Source: Auanema rhodensis (taxonomy: Eukaryota > Nematoda > Chromadorea > Rhabditida > Rhabditidae). From it: a DNA stretch of 64,000 nucleotides. The notes beneath the pieces are model-generated. The model worked only from the letters and a program-made list of their open reading frames with translations. It was not told where the DNA came from and searched no databases. The stretch is taken from NCBI GenBank assembly GCA_964057225.1, contig OZ059898.1, positions 18,577,267 through 18,641,266 of the forward strand, read 5' to 3'. This document shows, in pieces, positions 52,612 through 64,000 of this stretch; positions within the stretch are counted from its first letter, which is position 1, and every line of letters starts with the position of its first letter. Made by a program: the position numbers and the translations under genes.

Positions 52612-55600
52612 CAAATTTTTATTGATATTGGTGCATGGCAACCATGACTTTAAAATCTACGTGTACTTTAATTTATGCTAATTAAGTGTACACATGATGT
52701 GCACTTGGTATGTAACTCGCTTCACGTGAAAGATAAAGAGATGCGGTTTTCAAAATTAGATTCCTCATGTCCATATTAGTCTAAAAACGAATTTTTATTG
52801 ATATTGGTGCATGGCAACCATGACTTTAAAATCTACGTGTACTTTAATTTATGCTAATTAAGTGTACACATGATGTGCACTTGGTATGTAACTCGCTTCA
52901 CGTGAAAGATAAAGAGATGCGGTTTTCAAAATTAGATTCCTCATGTCCATATTAGTCTAAAAACGAATTTTTATTGATATTGATGCATGGTAACCATGAC
53001 TTTGAAATTTACGTGAACTTTAATTTATGCTTATTAAGTGTACACGTGATGTGCACTTGGTATGTAACTCGCTTCACGTGAAAGATAAAGGGATGCGGTT
53101 TTCAAAATTAGATTCCCCATGTCCATATTAGTCTAAAAACAAATTTTTGTTGATATTGGTGAATGGTAACCATGACTTTGAAATTTATGTGAACTTTAAT
53201 TTATGCTAATTAAGTGTACACGTGATGTGCACTTGGTATGTAACTCGCTTCACGTGAAAGATAAAGAGATGCGGTTTTCAAAATTAGATTCCCCATGTTT
53301 ATATTAGTCTAAAAACAAATTTTTATTGATATTGGTGCATGGCAACCATGACTTTAAAATCTACGTGTACTTTAATTTATGCTAATTAAGTGTACACATG
53401 ATGTGCACTTGGTATGTAACTCGCTTCACGTGAAAGATAAAGAGATGCGGTTTTCAAAATTAGATTCCTCATGTCCATATTAGTCTAAAAACGAATTTTT
53501 ATTGATATTGGTGCATGGCAACCATGACTTTAAAATCTACGTGTACTTTAATTTATGCTAATTAAGTGTACACATGATGTGCACTTGGTATGTAACTCGC
53601 TTCACGTGAAAGATAAAGAGATGCGGTTTTCAAAATTAGATTCCTCATGTCCATATTAGTCTAAAAACGAATTTTTATTGATATTGATGCATGGTAACCA
53701 TGACTTTGAAATTTACGTGAACTTTAATTTATGCTTATTAAGTGTACACGTGATGTGCACTTGGTATGTAACTCGCTTCACGTGAAAGATAAAGGGATGC
53801 GGTTTTCAAAATTAGATTCCCCATGTCCATATTAGTCTAAAAACAAATTTTTGTTGATATTGGTGAATGGTAACCATGACTTTGAAATTTATGTGAACTT
53901 TAATTTATGCTAATTAAGTGTACACGTGATGTGCACTTGGTATGTAACTCGCTTCACGTCAAAGATAAAGAGATGCGGTTTTCAAAATTAGATTTCGCAT
54001 GTCTATATTAGTCTAAAAACAAATTTTTGTTGATATTGGTGGATGGTAACCATGACTTTCAAATTTACGTGAACTTCAATTTATGCTAATTAAGTGTACA
54101 CGTGATGTGCACTTGGTATGTAACTCGCTTCGCGTCAACGATAAAGAGATGCGGTTTTCAAAATTAGATTCCCCATGTCCATATTAGTCTAAAAAAAAAT
54201 TTTTATTAATATTGGTGCATGGTAACCATGACTTTGAAATTTACGTGAACTTTAATTTATGCTAATTAAGTGTACACGTGATGTGCACTTGGTATGTAAC
54301 TCGCTTCACGTGAAAGATAAAGAGATGCGGTTTTCAAAATTAGATTCCCCATGTCCATATTAGTCTAAAAACAAATTTTTATTGATATTGGTGCATGGTA
54401 ACCATGACTTTGAAATTTACGTGAACTTTAATTTATGCTAATTAAGTGTACACATGATGTGCACTCGGTATGTAACTCGCTTCACGTGAAAGATAAAGAG
54501 ATGCGGTTTTCAAAATTAGGTTCCCCATGTCCATATTAGTCTAAAAACAAATTTTTATTGATATTGGTGCATGGTAACCATGACTTTGAAATTTACGTGA
54601 ACTTCAATTTATGCTAATTAAGTGTACACGTGATGTGCACTTGGTATGTAACTCGCTTCACGTGAAAGATGAAGAGATGCGGTTTTCAAAATTAGGTTCC
54701 CCATGTCCATATTAGTCTAAAAACAAATTTTTGTTGATATTGGTGCATGGTAACCATGACTTTGAAATTTACGTGAACTTTAATTTATGCTAATTAAGTG
54801 TACACGTGATGTGCACTTGGTATGTAACTCGCTTCACGTGAAAGATAAAGAGATGCGGTTTTCAAAATTAGGTTCCCCATGTCCATATTAGTCTAAAAAC
54901 AAATTTTTGTTGATATTGGTGGATGGTAACCATGACTTTGAAATTTACGTGAACTTTAATTTATGCTAATTAAGTGTACACGTGATGTGCACTTGGTATG
55001 TAACTCGCTTCACGTGAAAGATAAAGAGATGCGGTTTTCAAAATTAGGTTCCCCATGTCCATATTAGTCTAAAAACAAATTTTTGTTGATATTGGTGGAT
55101 GGTAACCATGACTTTGAAATTTACGTGAACTTTAATTTATGCTAATTAAGTGTACACGTGATGTGCACTTGGTATGTAACTCGCTTCACGTGAAAGATAA
55201 AGAGATGCGGTTTCCAAAATTAGATTCCCCATGTCCATATTAGTCTAAAAACAAATTTTTATCGATATTGGTGCATGGTAACCATGACTTTGAAATTTAC
55301 GTGAACTTTAATTTATGCTAATTAAGTGTACACATGATGTGCACTCGGTATGTAACTCGCTTCACGTGAAAGATAAAGAGATGCGGTTTTCAAAATTAGA
55401 TTCCGCATGTCCATATTAGTCTAAAAACAAATTTTTATTGATATTGGTGCATGGTAACCATGACTTTGAAATTTACGTGAACTTCAATTTATGCTAATTA
55501 AGTGTACACGTGATGTGCACTTGGTATGTAACTCGCTTCACGTGAAAGATGAAGAGATGCGGTTTTCAAAATTAGATTCCGCATGTCCATATTAGTCTAA

Positions 55601-56131
55601 AAACAAATTTTTATTGATATTGGTGCATGGTAACCATGACTTTGAAATTTACGTGAACTTCAATTTATGCTAATTAAGTGTACACGTGATGTGCACTTGG
55701 TATGTAACTCGCTTCACGTGAAAGATGAAGAGATGCGGTTTTCAAAATTAGGTTCCCCATGTCCATATTAGTCTAAAAACAAATTTTTGTTGATATTGGT
55801 GGATGGCAACCATGACTTTCAAATTTACGTGAACTTTAATTTATGCTAATTAAGTGTACACATGATGTGCACTTGGTATGTAACTCGCTTCACGTCAAAG
55901 ATAAAGAGATGCGGTTTTCAAAATTAGATTTCGCATGTCTATATTAGTCTAAAAACAAATTTTTGTTGATATTGGTGGATGGTAACCATGACTTTCAAAT
56001 TTACGTGAACTTCAATTTATGCTAATTAAGTGTACACGTGATGTGCACTTGGTATGTAACTCGCTTCGCGTCAACGATAAAGAGATGCGGTTTTCAAAAT
56101 TAGATTCCCCATGTCCATATTAGTCTAAAAA
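52612..56131 (+). repeat. 36-monomer (6,336-bp) offset copy of 46276-49795
   Basis: 53140-56131 reproduces 46804-49795 at exactly 6,336 bp, including both C-to-A start markers (54196 and 56132, partners of 47860 and 49796). The one clear difference I saw is at the monomer before N. 53844 has CGTCAAAGATAAAGAG where 47508 has CGTGAAAGATAAAGGG. About 3 kb of such close identity implies a recent segmental duplication. Confidence 0.9.
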
Positions 56132-57715
56132 AAAATTTTTATTAATATTGGTGCATGGTAACCATGACTTTGAAATTTACGTGAACTTTAATTTATGCTA
56201 ATTAAGTGTACACGTGATGTGCACTTGGTATGTAACTCGCTTCACGTGAAAGATAAAGAGATGCGGTTTTCAAAATTAGATTCCCCATGTCCATATTAGT
56301 CTAAAAACAAATTTTTATTGATATTGGTGCATGGTAACCATGACTTTGAAATTTACGTGAACTTTAATTTATGCTAATTAAGTGTACACATGATGTGCAC
56401 TCGGTATGTAACTCGCTTCACGTGAAAGATAAAGAGATGCGGTTTTCAAAATTAGGTTCCCCATGTCCATATTAGTCTAAAAACAAATTTTTATTGATAT
56501 TGGTGCATGGTAACCATGACTTTGAAATTTACGTGAACTTCAATTTATGCTAATTAAGTGTACACGTGATGTGCACTTGGTATGTAACTCGCTTCACGTG
56601 AAAGATGAAGAGATGCGGTTTTCAAAATTAGGTTCCCCATGTCCATATTAGTCTAAAAACAAATTTTTGTTGATATTGGTGCATGGTAACCATGACTTTG
56701 AAATTTACGTGAACTTTAATTTATGCTAATTAAGTGTACACGTGATGTGCACTTGGTATGTAACTCGCTTCACGTGAAAGATAAAAAGATGCGGTTTTCA
56801 AAATTAGGTTCCCCATGTCCATATTAGTCTAAAAACAAATTTTTGTTGATATTGGTGGATGGTAACCATGACTTTGAAATTTACGTGAACTTTAATTTAT
56901 GCTAATTAAGTGTACACGTGATGTGCACTTGGTATGTAACTCGCTTCACGTGAAAGATAAAGAGATGCGGTTTCCAAAATTAGATTCCCCATGTCCATAT
57001 TAGTCTAAAAACAAATTTTTATCGATATTGGTGCATGGTAACCATGACTTTGAAATTTACGTGAACTTTAATTTATGCTAATTAAGTGTACACATGATGT
57101 GCACTCGGTATGTAACTCGCTTCACGTGAAAGATAAAGAGATGCGGTTTTCAAAATTAGATTCCGCATGTCCATATTAGTCTAAAAACAAATTTTTATTG
57201 ATATTGGTGCATGGTAACCATGACTTTGAAATTTACGTGAACTTCAATTTATGCTAATTAAGTGTACACGTGATGTGCACTTGGTATGTAACTCGCTTCA
57301 CGTGAAAGATGAAGAGATGCGGTTTTCAAAATTAGATTCCGCATGTCCATATTAGTCTAAAAACAAATTTTTATTGATATTGGTGCATGGTAACCATGAC
57401 TTTGAAATTTACGTGAACTTCAATTTATGCTAATTAAGTGTACACGTGATGTGCACTTGGTATGTAACTCGCTTCACGTGAAAGATGAAGAGATGCGGTT
57501 TTCAAAATTAGGTTCCCCATGTCCATATTAGTCTAAAAACAAATTTTTGTTGATATTGGTGGATGGCAACCATGACTTTCAAATTTACGTGAACTTTAAT
57601 TTATGCTAATTAAGTGTACACATGATGTGCACTTGGTATGTAACTCGCTTCACGTCAAAGATAAAGAGATGCGGTTTTCAAAATTAGATTTCGCATGTCC
57701 ATATTAGTCTAAAAA
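56132..57715 (+). repeat. Shortened copy of the 11-monomer unit (9 monomers)
   Basis: It opens with the C-to-A marker, then F with AGGTTCCCC, ACTTCAATTT/GATGAAG, TTGTTG/GGTGC with GATAAAAAG at 56781, TTGTTG/GGTGG with TTTCC, S, two ACTTCAATTT/GATGAAG monomers and GGCAACC/TTTCAAATT. Compared with 49796 it lacks one TTGTTG monomer, so GATAAAAAG markers are 35 rather than 36 monomers apart. Confidence 0.87.
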
Positions 57716-60700
57716 CAAATTTTTATTGATATTGGTGCATGGTAACCATGACTTTGAAATTTACGTGAACTTTAATTTATGCTAATTAAGTGTACACGTG
57801 ATGTGCACTTGGTATGTAACTCGCTTCACGTGAAAGATAAAGAGATGCGGTTTTCAAAATTAGATTCCTCATGTCCATATTAGTCTAAAAACGAATTTTT
57901 ATTGATATTGATGCATGGTAACCATGACTTTGAAATTTACGTGAACTTTAATTTATGCTTATTAAGTGTACACGTGATGTGCACTTGGTATGTAACTCGC
58001 TTCACGTGAAAGATAGAGGGATGCGGTTTTCAAATTTAGATTTCGCGTGTCCATATTAGTCTAAAAACAAATTTTTATTGATATTGGTGCATGGTAACCA
58101 TGACTTTGAAGTTTACGTGAACTTTAATTTATGCTAATTAAGTGTACACGTGAAGTGCACTTGGTATGTAACTCGCTTCACGTGAAAGATAAAGAGATGA
58201 GGTTTTCAAAATTAGATTCCCCATGTCCATATTAGTCTAAAAACAAATTTTTATCGATATTGGTGCATGGTAACCATGACTTTGAAATTTACGTGAACTT
58301 TAATTTATGCTAATTAAGTGTACACATGATGTGCACTCGGTATGTAACTCGCTTCACGTGAAAGATAAAGAGATGCGGTTTTCAAAATTAGATTCCGCAT
58401 GTCCATATTAGTCTAAAAACAAATTTTTATTGATATTGGTGCATGGTAACCATGACTTTGAAATTTACGTGAACTTTAATTTATGCTAATTAAGTGTACA
58501 CGTGATGTGCACTTGGTATGTAACTCGCTTCACGTGAAAGATAAAGAGATGCGGTTTTCAAAATTAGATTCCCCATGTTTATATTAGTCTAAAAACAAAT
58601 TTTTATTGATATTGGTGCATGGCAACCATGACTTTAAAATCTACGTGTACTTTAATTTATGCTAATTAAGTGTACACATGATGTGCACTCGGTATGTAAC
58701 TCGCTTCACGTGAAAGATAAAGAGATGCGGTTTTCAAAATTAGATTCCGCATGTCCATATTAGTCTAAAAACAAATTTTTATTGATATTGGTGCATGGTA
58801 ACCATGACTTTGAAATTTACGTGAACTTTAATTTATGCTAATTAAGTGTACACGTGATGTGCACTTGGTATGTAACTCGCTTCACGTGAAAGATAAAGAG
58901 ATGCGGTTTTCAAAATTAGATTCCCCATGTTTATATTAGTCTAAAAACAAATTTTTATTGATATTGGTGCATGGCAACCATGACTTTAAAATCTACGTGT
59001 ACTTTAATTTATGCTAATTAAGTGTACACATGATGTGCACTTGGTATGTAACTCGCTTCACGTGAAAGATAAAGAGATGCGGTTTTCAAAATTAGATTCC
59101 CCATGTTTATATTAGTCTAAAAACAAATTTTTATTGATATTGGTGCATGGCAACCATGACTTCAAAATCTACGTGTACTTTAATTTATGCTAATTAAGTG
59201 TACACATGATGTGCACTTGGTATGTAACTCGCTTCACGTGAAAGATAAAGAGATGCGGTTTTCAAAATTAGATTCCCCATGTTTATATTAGTCTAAAAAC
59301 AAATTTTTATTGATATTGGTGCATGGCAACCATGACTTCAAAATCTACGTGTACTTTAATTTATGCTAATTAAGTGTACACATGATGTGCACTTGGTATG
59401 TAACTCGCTTCACGTGAAAGATAAAGAGATGCGGTTTTCAAAATTAGATTCCTCATGTCCATATTAGTCTAAAAACGAATTTTTATTGATATTGATGCAT
59501 GGTAACCATGACTTTGAAATTTACGTGAACTTTAATTTATGCTTATTAAGTGTACACGTGATGTGCACTTGGTATGTAACTCGCTTCACGTGAAAGATAA
59601 AGGGATGCGGTTTTCAAAATTAGATTCCCCATGTCCATATTAGTCTAAAAACAAATTTTTATTGATATTGGTGCATGGTAACCATGACTTTGAAATTTAC
59701 GTGAACTTTAATTTATGCTAATTAAGTGTACACGTGATGTGCACTTGGTATGTAACTCGCTTCACGTGAAAGATGAAAAGATGCGGTTTTCACAATTAGG
59801 TTCCCCATGTCCATATTAGTCTAAAAACAAATTTTTGTTGATATTGGTGGATGGTAACCATGACTTTCAAATTTACGTGAACTTTAATTTATGCTAATTA
59901 AGTGTACACATGATGTGCACTTGGTATGTAACTCGCTTCACGTCAAAGATAAAGAGATGCGGTTTTCAAAATTAGATTTCGCATGTCCATATTAGTCTAA
60001 AAACAAATTTTTATTTATATTGGTGCATGGTAACCATGACTTTGAAATTTACGTGAACTTTAATTTATGCTAATTAAGTGTACACGTGATGTGCACTTGG
60101 TATGTAACTCGCTTCACGTGAAAGATAAAGAGATGCGGTTTCCAAAATTAGATTTCGCATGTCCATATTAGTCTAAAAACAAATTTTTGTTGATATTGGT
60201 GGATGGTAACCATGACTTTGAAATTTACGTGAACTTTAATTTATGCTAATTAAGTGTACACGTGATGTGCACTTGGTATGTAACTCGCTTCACGTGAAAG
60301 ATGAAGAGATGCGGTTTTCAAAATTAGGTTCCCCATGTCCATATTAGTCTAAAAACAAATTTTTGTTGATATTGGTGGATGGTAACCATGACTTTGAAAT
60401 TTACGTGAACTTTAATTTATGCTAATTAAGTGTACACGTGATGTGCACTTGGTATGTAACTCGCTTCACGTGAAAGATAAAGAGATGCGGTTTCCAAAAT
60501 TAGATTTCGCATGTCCATATTAGTCTAAAAACAAATTTTTGTTGATATTGGTCAATGGTAACCATGACTTTGAAATTTACGTGAACTTTAATTTATGCTA
60601 ATTAAGTGTACACGTGATGTGCACTTGGTATGTAACTCGCTTCACGTGAAAGATGAAGAGATGCGGTTTTCAAAATTAGGTTCCCCATGTCCATATTAGT

Positions 60701-60883
60701 CTAAAAACAAATTTTTGTTGATATTGGTGGATGGTAACCATGACTTTGAAATTTACGTGAACTTTAATTTATGCTAATTAAGTGTACACATGATGTGCAC
60801 TCGGTATGTAACTCGCTTCACGTGAAAGATAAAGAGATGCGGTTTTCAAAATTAGATTCCGCATGTCCATATTAGTCTAAAAA
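57716..60883 (+). repeat. Composite block, copy 4 (R-S-T-U-T-V-V-I-J-W-L)
   Basis: A plain monomer and a J monomer with GATAGAGGG (58011) join directly to a TTTCGCGTG tail, then R (58068), S, T, U, T and V. Two GGCAACC monomers follow with ACTTCAAAATC (59124, 59300), then J, W (TTCACAATTAGG at 59785), L and TTTCC/TTGTTG monomers. The order matches 20060-22347 at a distance of exactly 216 monomers once the eight intervening single-base deletions are counted. Confidence 0.88.
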
Positions 60884-63875
60884 CAAATTTTTATTGATAT
60901 TGGTGCATGGTAACCATGACTTTGAAATTTACGTGAACTTCAATTTATGCTAATTAAGTGTACACGTGATGTGCACTTGGTATGTAACTCGCTTCACGTG
61001 AAAGATGAAGAGATGCGGTTTTCAAAATTAGATTCCGCATGTCCATATTAGTCTAAAAACAAATTTTTATTGATATTGGTGCATGGTAACCATGACTTTG
61101 AAATTTACGTGAACTTCAATTTATGCTAATTAAGTGTACACGTGATGTGCACTTGGTATGTAACTCGCTTCACGTGAAAGATGAAGAGATGCGGTTTTCA
61201 AAATTAGGTTCCCCATGTCCATATTAGTCTAAAAACAAATTTTTGTTGATATTGGTGGATGGCAACCATGACTTTCAAATTTACGTGAACTTTAATTTAT
61301 GCTAATTAAGTGTACACATGATGTGCACTTGGTATGTAACTCGCTTCACGTCAAAGATAAAGAGATGCGGTTTTCAAAATTAGATTTCGCATGTCCATAT
61401 TAGTCTAAAAACAAATTTTTATTGATATTGGTGCATGGTAACCATGACTTTGAAATTTACGTGAACTTTAATTTATGCTAATTAAGTGTACACGTGATGT
61501 GCACTTGGTATGTAACTCGCTTCACGTGAAAGATAAAGAGATGCGGTTTTCAAAATTAGATTCCTCATGTCCATATTAGTCTAAAAACGAATTCTTATTG
61601 ATATTGATGCATGGTAACCATGACTTTGAAATTTACGTGAACTTTAATTTATGCTTATTAAGTGTACACGTGATGTGCACTTGGTATGTAACTCGCTTCA
61701 CGTGAAAGATAGAGGGATGCGGTTTTCAAAATTAGATTCCCCATGTCCATATTAGTCTAAAAACAAATTTTTATTGATATTGGTGCATGGTAACCATGAC
61801 TTTGAAATTTACGTGAACTTTAATTTATGCTAATTAAGTGTACACATGATGTGCACTTGGTATGTAACTCGCTTCACGAGAAAGATAAAAAGATGCGGTT
61901 TTCAAATTTAGATTTCGCGTGTCCATATTAGTCTAAAAACAAATTTTTATTGATATTGGTGCATGGTAACCATGACTTTGAAGTTTACGTGAACTTTAAT
62001 TTATGCTAATTAAGTGTACACGTGAAGTGCACTTGGTATGTAACTCGCTTCACGTGAAAGATAAAGAGATGCGGTTTTCAAAATTAGATTCCCCATGTCC
62101 ATATTAGTCTAAAAACAAATTTTTATCGATATTGGTGCATGGTAACCATGACTTTGAAATTTACGTGAACTTTAATTTATGCTAATTAAGTGTACACGTG
62201 ATGTGCACTTGGTATGTAACTCGCTTCACGTGAAAGATAAAGAGATGCGGTTTTCAAAATTAGATTCCCCATGTTTATATTAGTCTAAAAACAAATTTTT
62301 ATTGATATTGGTGCATGGCAACCATGACTTTAAAATCTACGTGTACTTTAATTTATGCTAATTAAGTGTACACATGATGTGCACTCGGTATGTAACTCGC
62401 TTCACGTGAAAGATAAAGAGATGCGGTTTTCAAAATTAGATTCCGCATGTCCATATTAGTCTAAAAACAAATTTTTATTGATATTGGTGCATGGTAACCA
62501 TGACTTTGAAATTTACGTGAACTTTAATTTATGCTAATTAAGTGTACACGTGATGTGCACTTGGTATGTAACTCGCTTCACGTGAAAGATAAAGAGATGC
62601 GGTTTTCAAAATTAGATTTCCCATGTTTATATTAGTCTAAAAACAAATTTTTATTGATATTGGTGCATGGCAACCATGACTTTAAAATCTACGTGTACTT
62701 TAATTTATGCTAATTAAGTGTACACATGATGTGCACTTGGTATGTAACTCGCTTCACGTGAAAGATAAAGAGATGCGGTTTTCAAAATTAGATTCCCCAT
62801 GTTTATATTAGTCTAAAAACAAATTTTTATTGATATTGGTGCATGGCAACCATGACTTTAAAATCTACGTGTACTTTAATTTATGCTAATTAAGTGTACA
62901 CATGATGTGCACTTGGTATGTAACTCGCTTCACGTGAAAGATAAAGAGATGCGGTTTTCAAAATTAGATTCCTCATGTCCATATTAGTCTAAAAACGAAT
63001 TTTTATTGATATTGATGCATGGTAACCATGACTTTGAAATTTACGTGAACTTTAATTTATGCTTATTAAGTGTACACGTGATGTGCACTTGGTATGTAAC
63101 TCGCTTCACGTGAAAGATAAAGGGATGCGGTTTTCAAAATTAGATTCTCCATGTCCATATTAGTCTAAAAACAAATTTTTATTGATATTGGTGCATGGTA
63201 ACCATGACTTTGAAATTTACGTGAACTTTAATTTATGCTAATTAAGTGTACACGTGATGTGCACTTGGTATGTAACTCGCTTCACGTGAAAGATAAAGAG
63301 ATGCGGTTTTCAAAATTAGATTCCCCATGTTTATATTAGTCTAAAAACAAATTTTTATTGATATTGGTGCATGGCAACCATGACTTTAAAATCTACGTGT
63401 ACTTTAATTTATGCTAATTAAGTGTACACATGATGTGCACTTGGTATGTAACTCGCTTCACGTGAAAGATAAAGAGATGCGGTTTTCAAAATTAGATTCC
63501 TCATGTCCATATTAGTCTAAAAACGAATTTTTATTGATATTGATGTATGGTAACCATGACTTTGAAATTTACGTGAACTTTAATTTATGCTTATTAAGTG
63601 TACACGTGATGTGCACTTGGTATGTAACTCGCTTCACGTGAAAGATAAAGGGATGCGGTTTTCAAAATTAGATTCCTCATGTCCATATTAGTCTAAAAAC
63701 GAATTCTTATTGATATTGATGCATGGTAACCATGACTTTGAAATTTACGTGAACTTTAATTTATGCTTATTAAGTGTACACGTGATGTGCACTTGGTATG
63801 TAACTCGCTTCACGTGAAAGATAGAGGGATGCGGTTTTCAAAATTAGATTCCCCATGTCCATATTAGTTTAAAAA
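60884..63875 (+). repeat. Composite block, copy 5, and J-rich end
   Basis: 60884-61739 repeats 57188-58043 at 3,696 bp (21 monomers), including GGCAACC/TTTCAAATT and the rare GATAGAGGG (61707). Q, R, a hybrid S, U, T, V, I and J follow from 61764. Another GATAGAGGG monomer (63819) lies 12 monomers after the second. The hybrid at 62116 has the S front (TTATCGAT) and the T back half (CCCCATGTTTAT), so one monomer was lost there. Confidence 0.86.
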
Positions 63876-64000
63876 CAAATTTTTATTGATATTGGTGCAT
63901 GGTAACCATGACTTTGAAATTTACGTGAACTTTAATTTATGCTAATTAAGTGTACACATGATGTGCACTTGGTATGTAACTCGCTTCACGAGAAAGATAA
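63876..64000 (+). repeat. Right-edge partial monomer (125 bp)
   Basis: The last monomer is a Q type (CACATG, CACGAGAAAG) cut at position 125. The preceding junction reads AGTTTAAAAAC instead of AGTCTAAAAAC. The array continues beyond the window. Confidence 0.9.

Larger units (their letters stand above)
36068..63875 (+). repeat. 158 consecutive monomers of exactly 176 bp
   Basis: Monomer starts step by exactly 176 from 36068 to 63876 (27,808 = 158 x 176). There is no indel inside any monomer, although monomers are freely gained and lost as units. The first 65 monomers (6-11445) are also indel-free. The contrast with 11446-36067, which holds all 14 short monomers, marks two kinds of array history. 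Confidence 0.93.
1..64000 (+). repeat. Continuous 176-bp satellite array, about 363.7 monomers
   Basis: The same 176-bp unit repeats head to tail across the entire window, always in one orientation. With base 1 set at the C after the A5 run, 363 full monomers run from 6 to 63875. Of these, 349 are exactly 176 bp and the other 14 account for the 18-bp shortfall. Base 1 is preceded by AAAAA and followed by AAATTTTT. Later landmarks are CATGGTAACCATG at 23-35, GTGTACACGTG at 75-85, TTCACGTGAA at 110-119, GATGCGGTTTTC at 129-140 and CCATATTAGTCT at 160-171. Consensus G+C is about 33%. Length, composition and organisation fit a centromeric or pericentromeric satellite of a eukaryote, probably a plant (inference). 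The array continues past both edges. The family is not one I can name. Confidence 0.98.

Noticed and set aside
1-64000. CRISPR array, because of the regular repetition
   Set aside because: The whole 176-bp period is conserved. There are no short repeats alternating with unique spacers and no cas genes.
1-64000. Primate alpha satellite or a CENP-B-box satellite
   Set aside because: The monomer is 176 bp rather than about 171 bp, and no sequence fitting the CENP-B box pattern (TTCG followed by a CGGG core) was seen.
1-64000. Telomeric or ribosomal spacer repeats
   Set aside because: There is no TTTAGGG or TTAGGG run, and no rRNA sequence anywhere in 64 kb.
1-64000. Promoter, terminator or origin calls in individual monomers
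   Set aside because: TATA-like and hairpin strings occur in every monomer because of composition. Nothing distinguishes a functional site in one unit.

Overview
The whole window is one uninterrupted satellite-DNA array. From the first base to the last, a 176-bp AT-rich monomer (about 33% G+C in the consensus) repeats head to tail on one strand. There is no unique sequence, transposon, inversion or credible gene. Taking the C that follows the A5 run as monomer base 1, monomers begin at 6, 182, 358 and so on to 63876. That gives 363 complete monomers, a 5-bp fragment at the left edge and a 125-bp fragment at the right edge. The count closes exactly: 363 x 176 = 63,888, and the observed 63,870 is 18 bp short. 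Those 18 bp are eleven 175-bp monomers (1 bp each), one 171-bp monomer (5 bp) and two single-base deletions near 14436 and 29030.

Monomer length, uniform orientation, base composition and higher-order repeat (HOR) structure are typical of a eukaryotic centromeric or pericentromeric satellite, most likely from a plant in a long-read assembly. This is inference. No CENH3 data, flanking sequence or retrotransposon is present, and I do not recognise the monomer as a named family. A subtelomeric or knob location is not excluded.

Layout by monomer subtypes: (1) 6-7925, four and a partial copy of a 9-12-monomer HOR; (2) 7926-9861, mixed monomers where new subtypes appear; (3) 9862-11445, three copies of a 528-bp three-monomer HOR; (4) 11446-19707, mosaic, with an approximately 1.6-kb block present twice 17 monomers apart; (5) 19708-22875, a composite block whose relatives recur at 29.7, 36.4, 58.1 and 61.9 kb; (6) 22876-29207, three copies of an 8-12-monomer HOR; (7) 29208-38179, a block of about 3.5 kb present twice 37-38 monomers apart, plus local duplications; (8) 38180-46275, a 33-monomer (5,808-bp) macro-repeat; (9) 46276-57715, a 36-monomer (6,336-bp) offset repeat with near-identical copies of about 3 kb; (10) 57716-64000, a second copy of block 5, 216 monomers away, plus further composite copies.

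No genes act together here. The evident activity is repeated unequal exchange or segmental amplification in whole-monomer steps. The three 60-codon open frames near 16.3, 17.1 and 19.2 kb are satellite monomers that lost one stop codon. Each monomer carries several short dyads, including two CACGTG motifs 32 bp apart, which are the main candidates for a functional signal.
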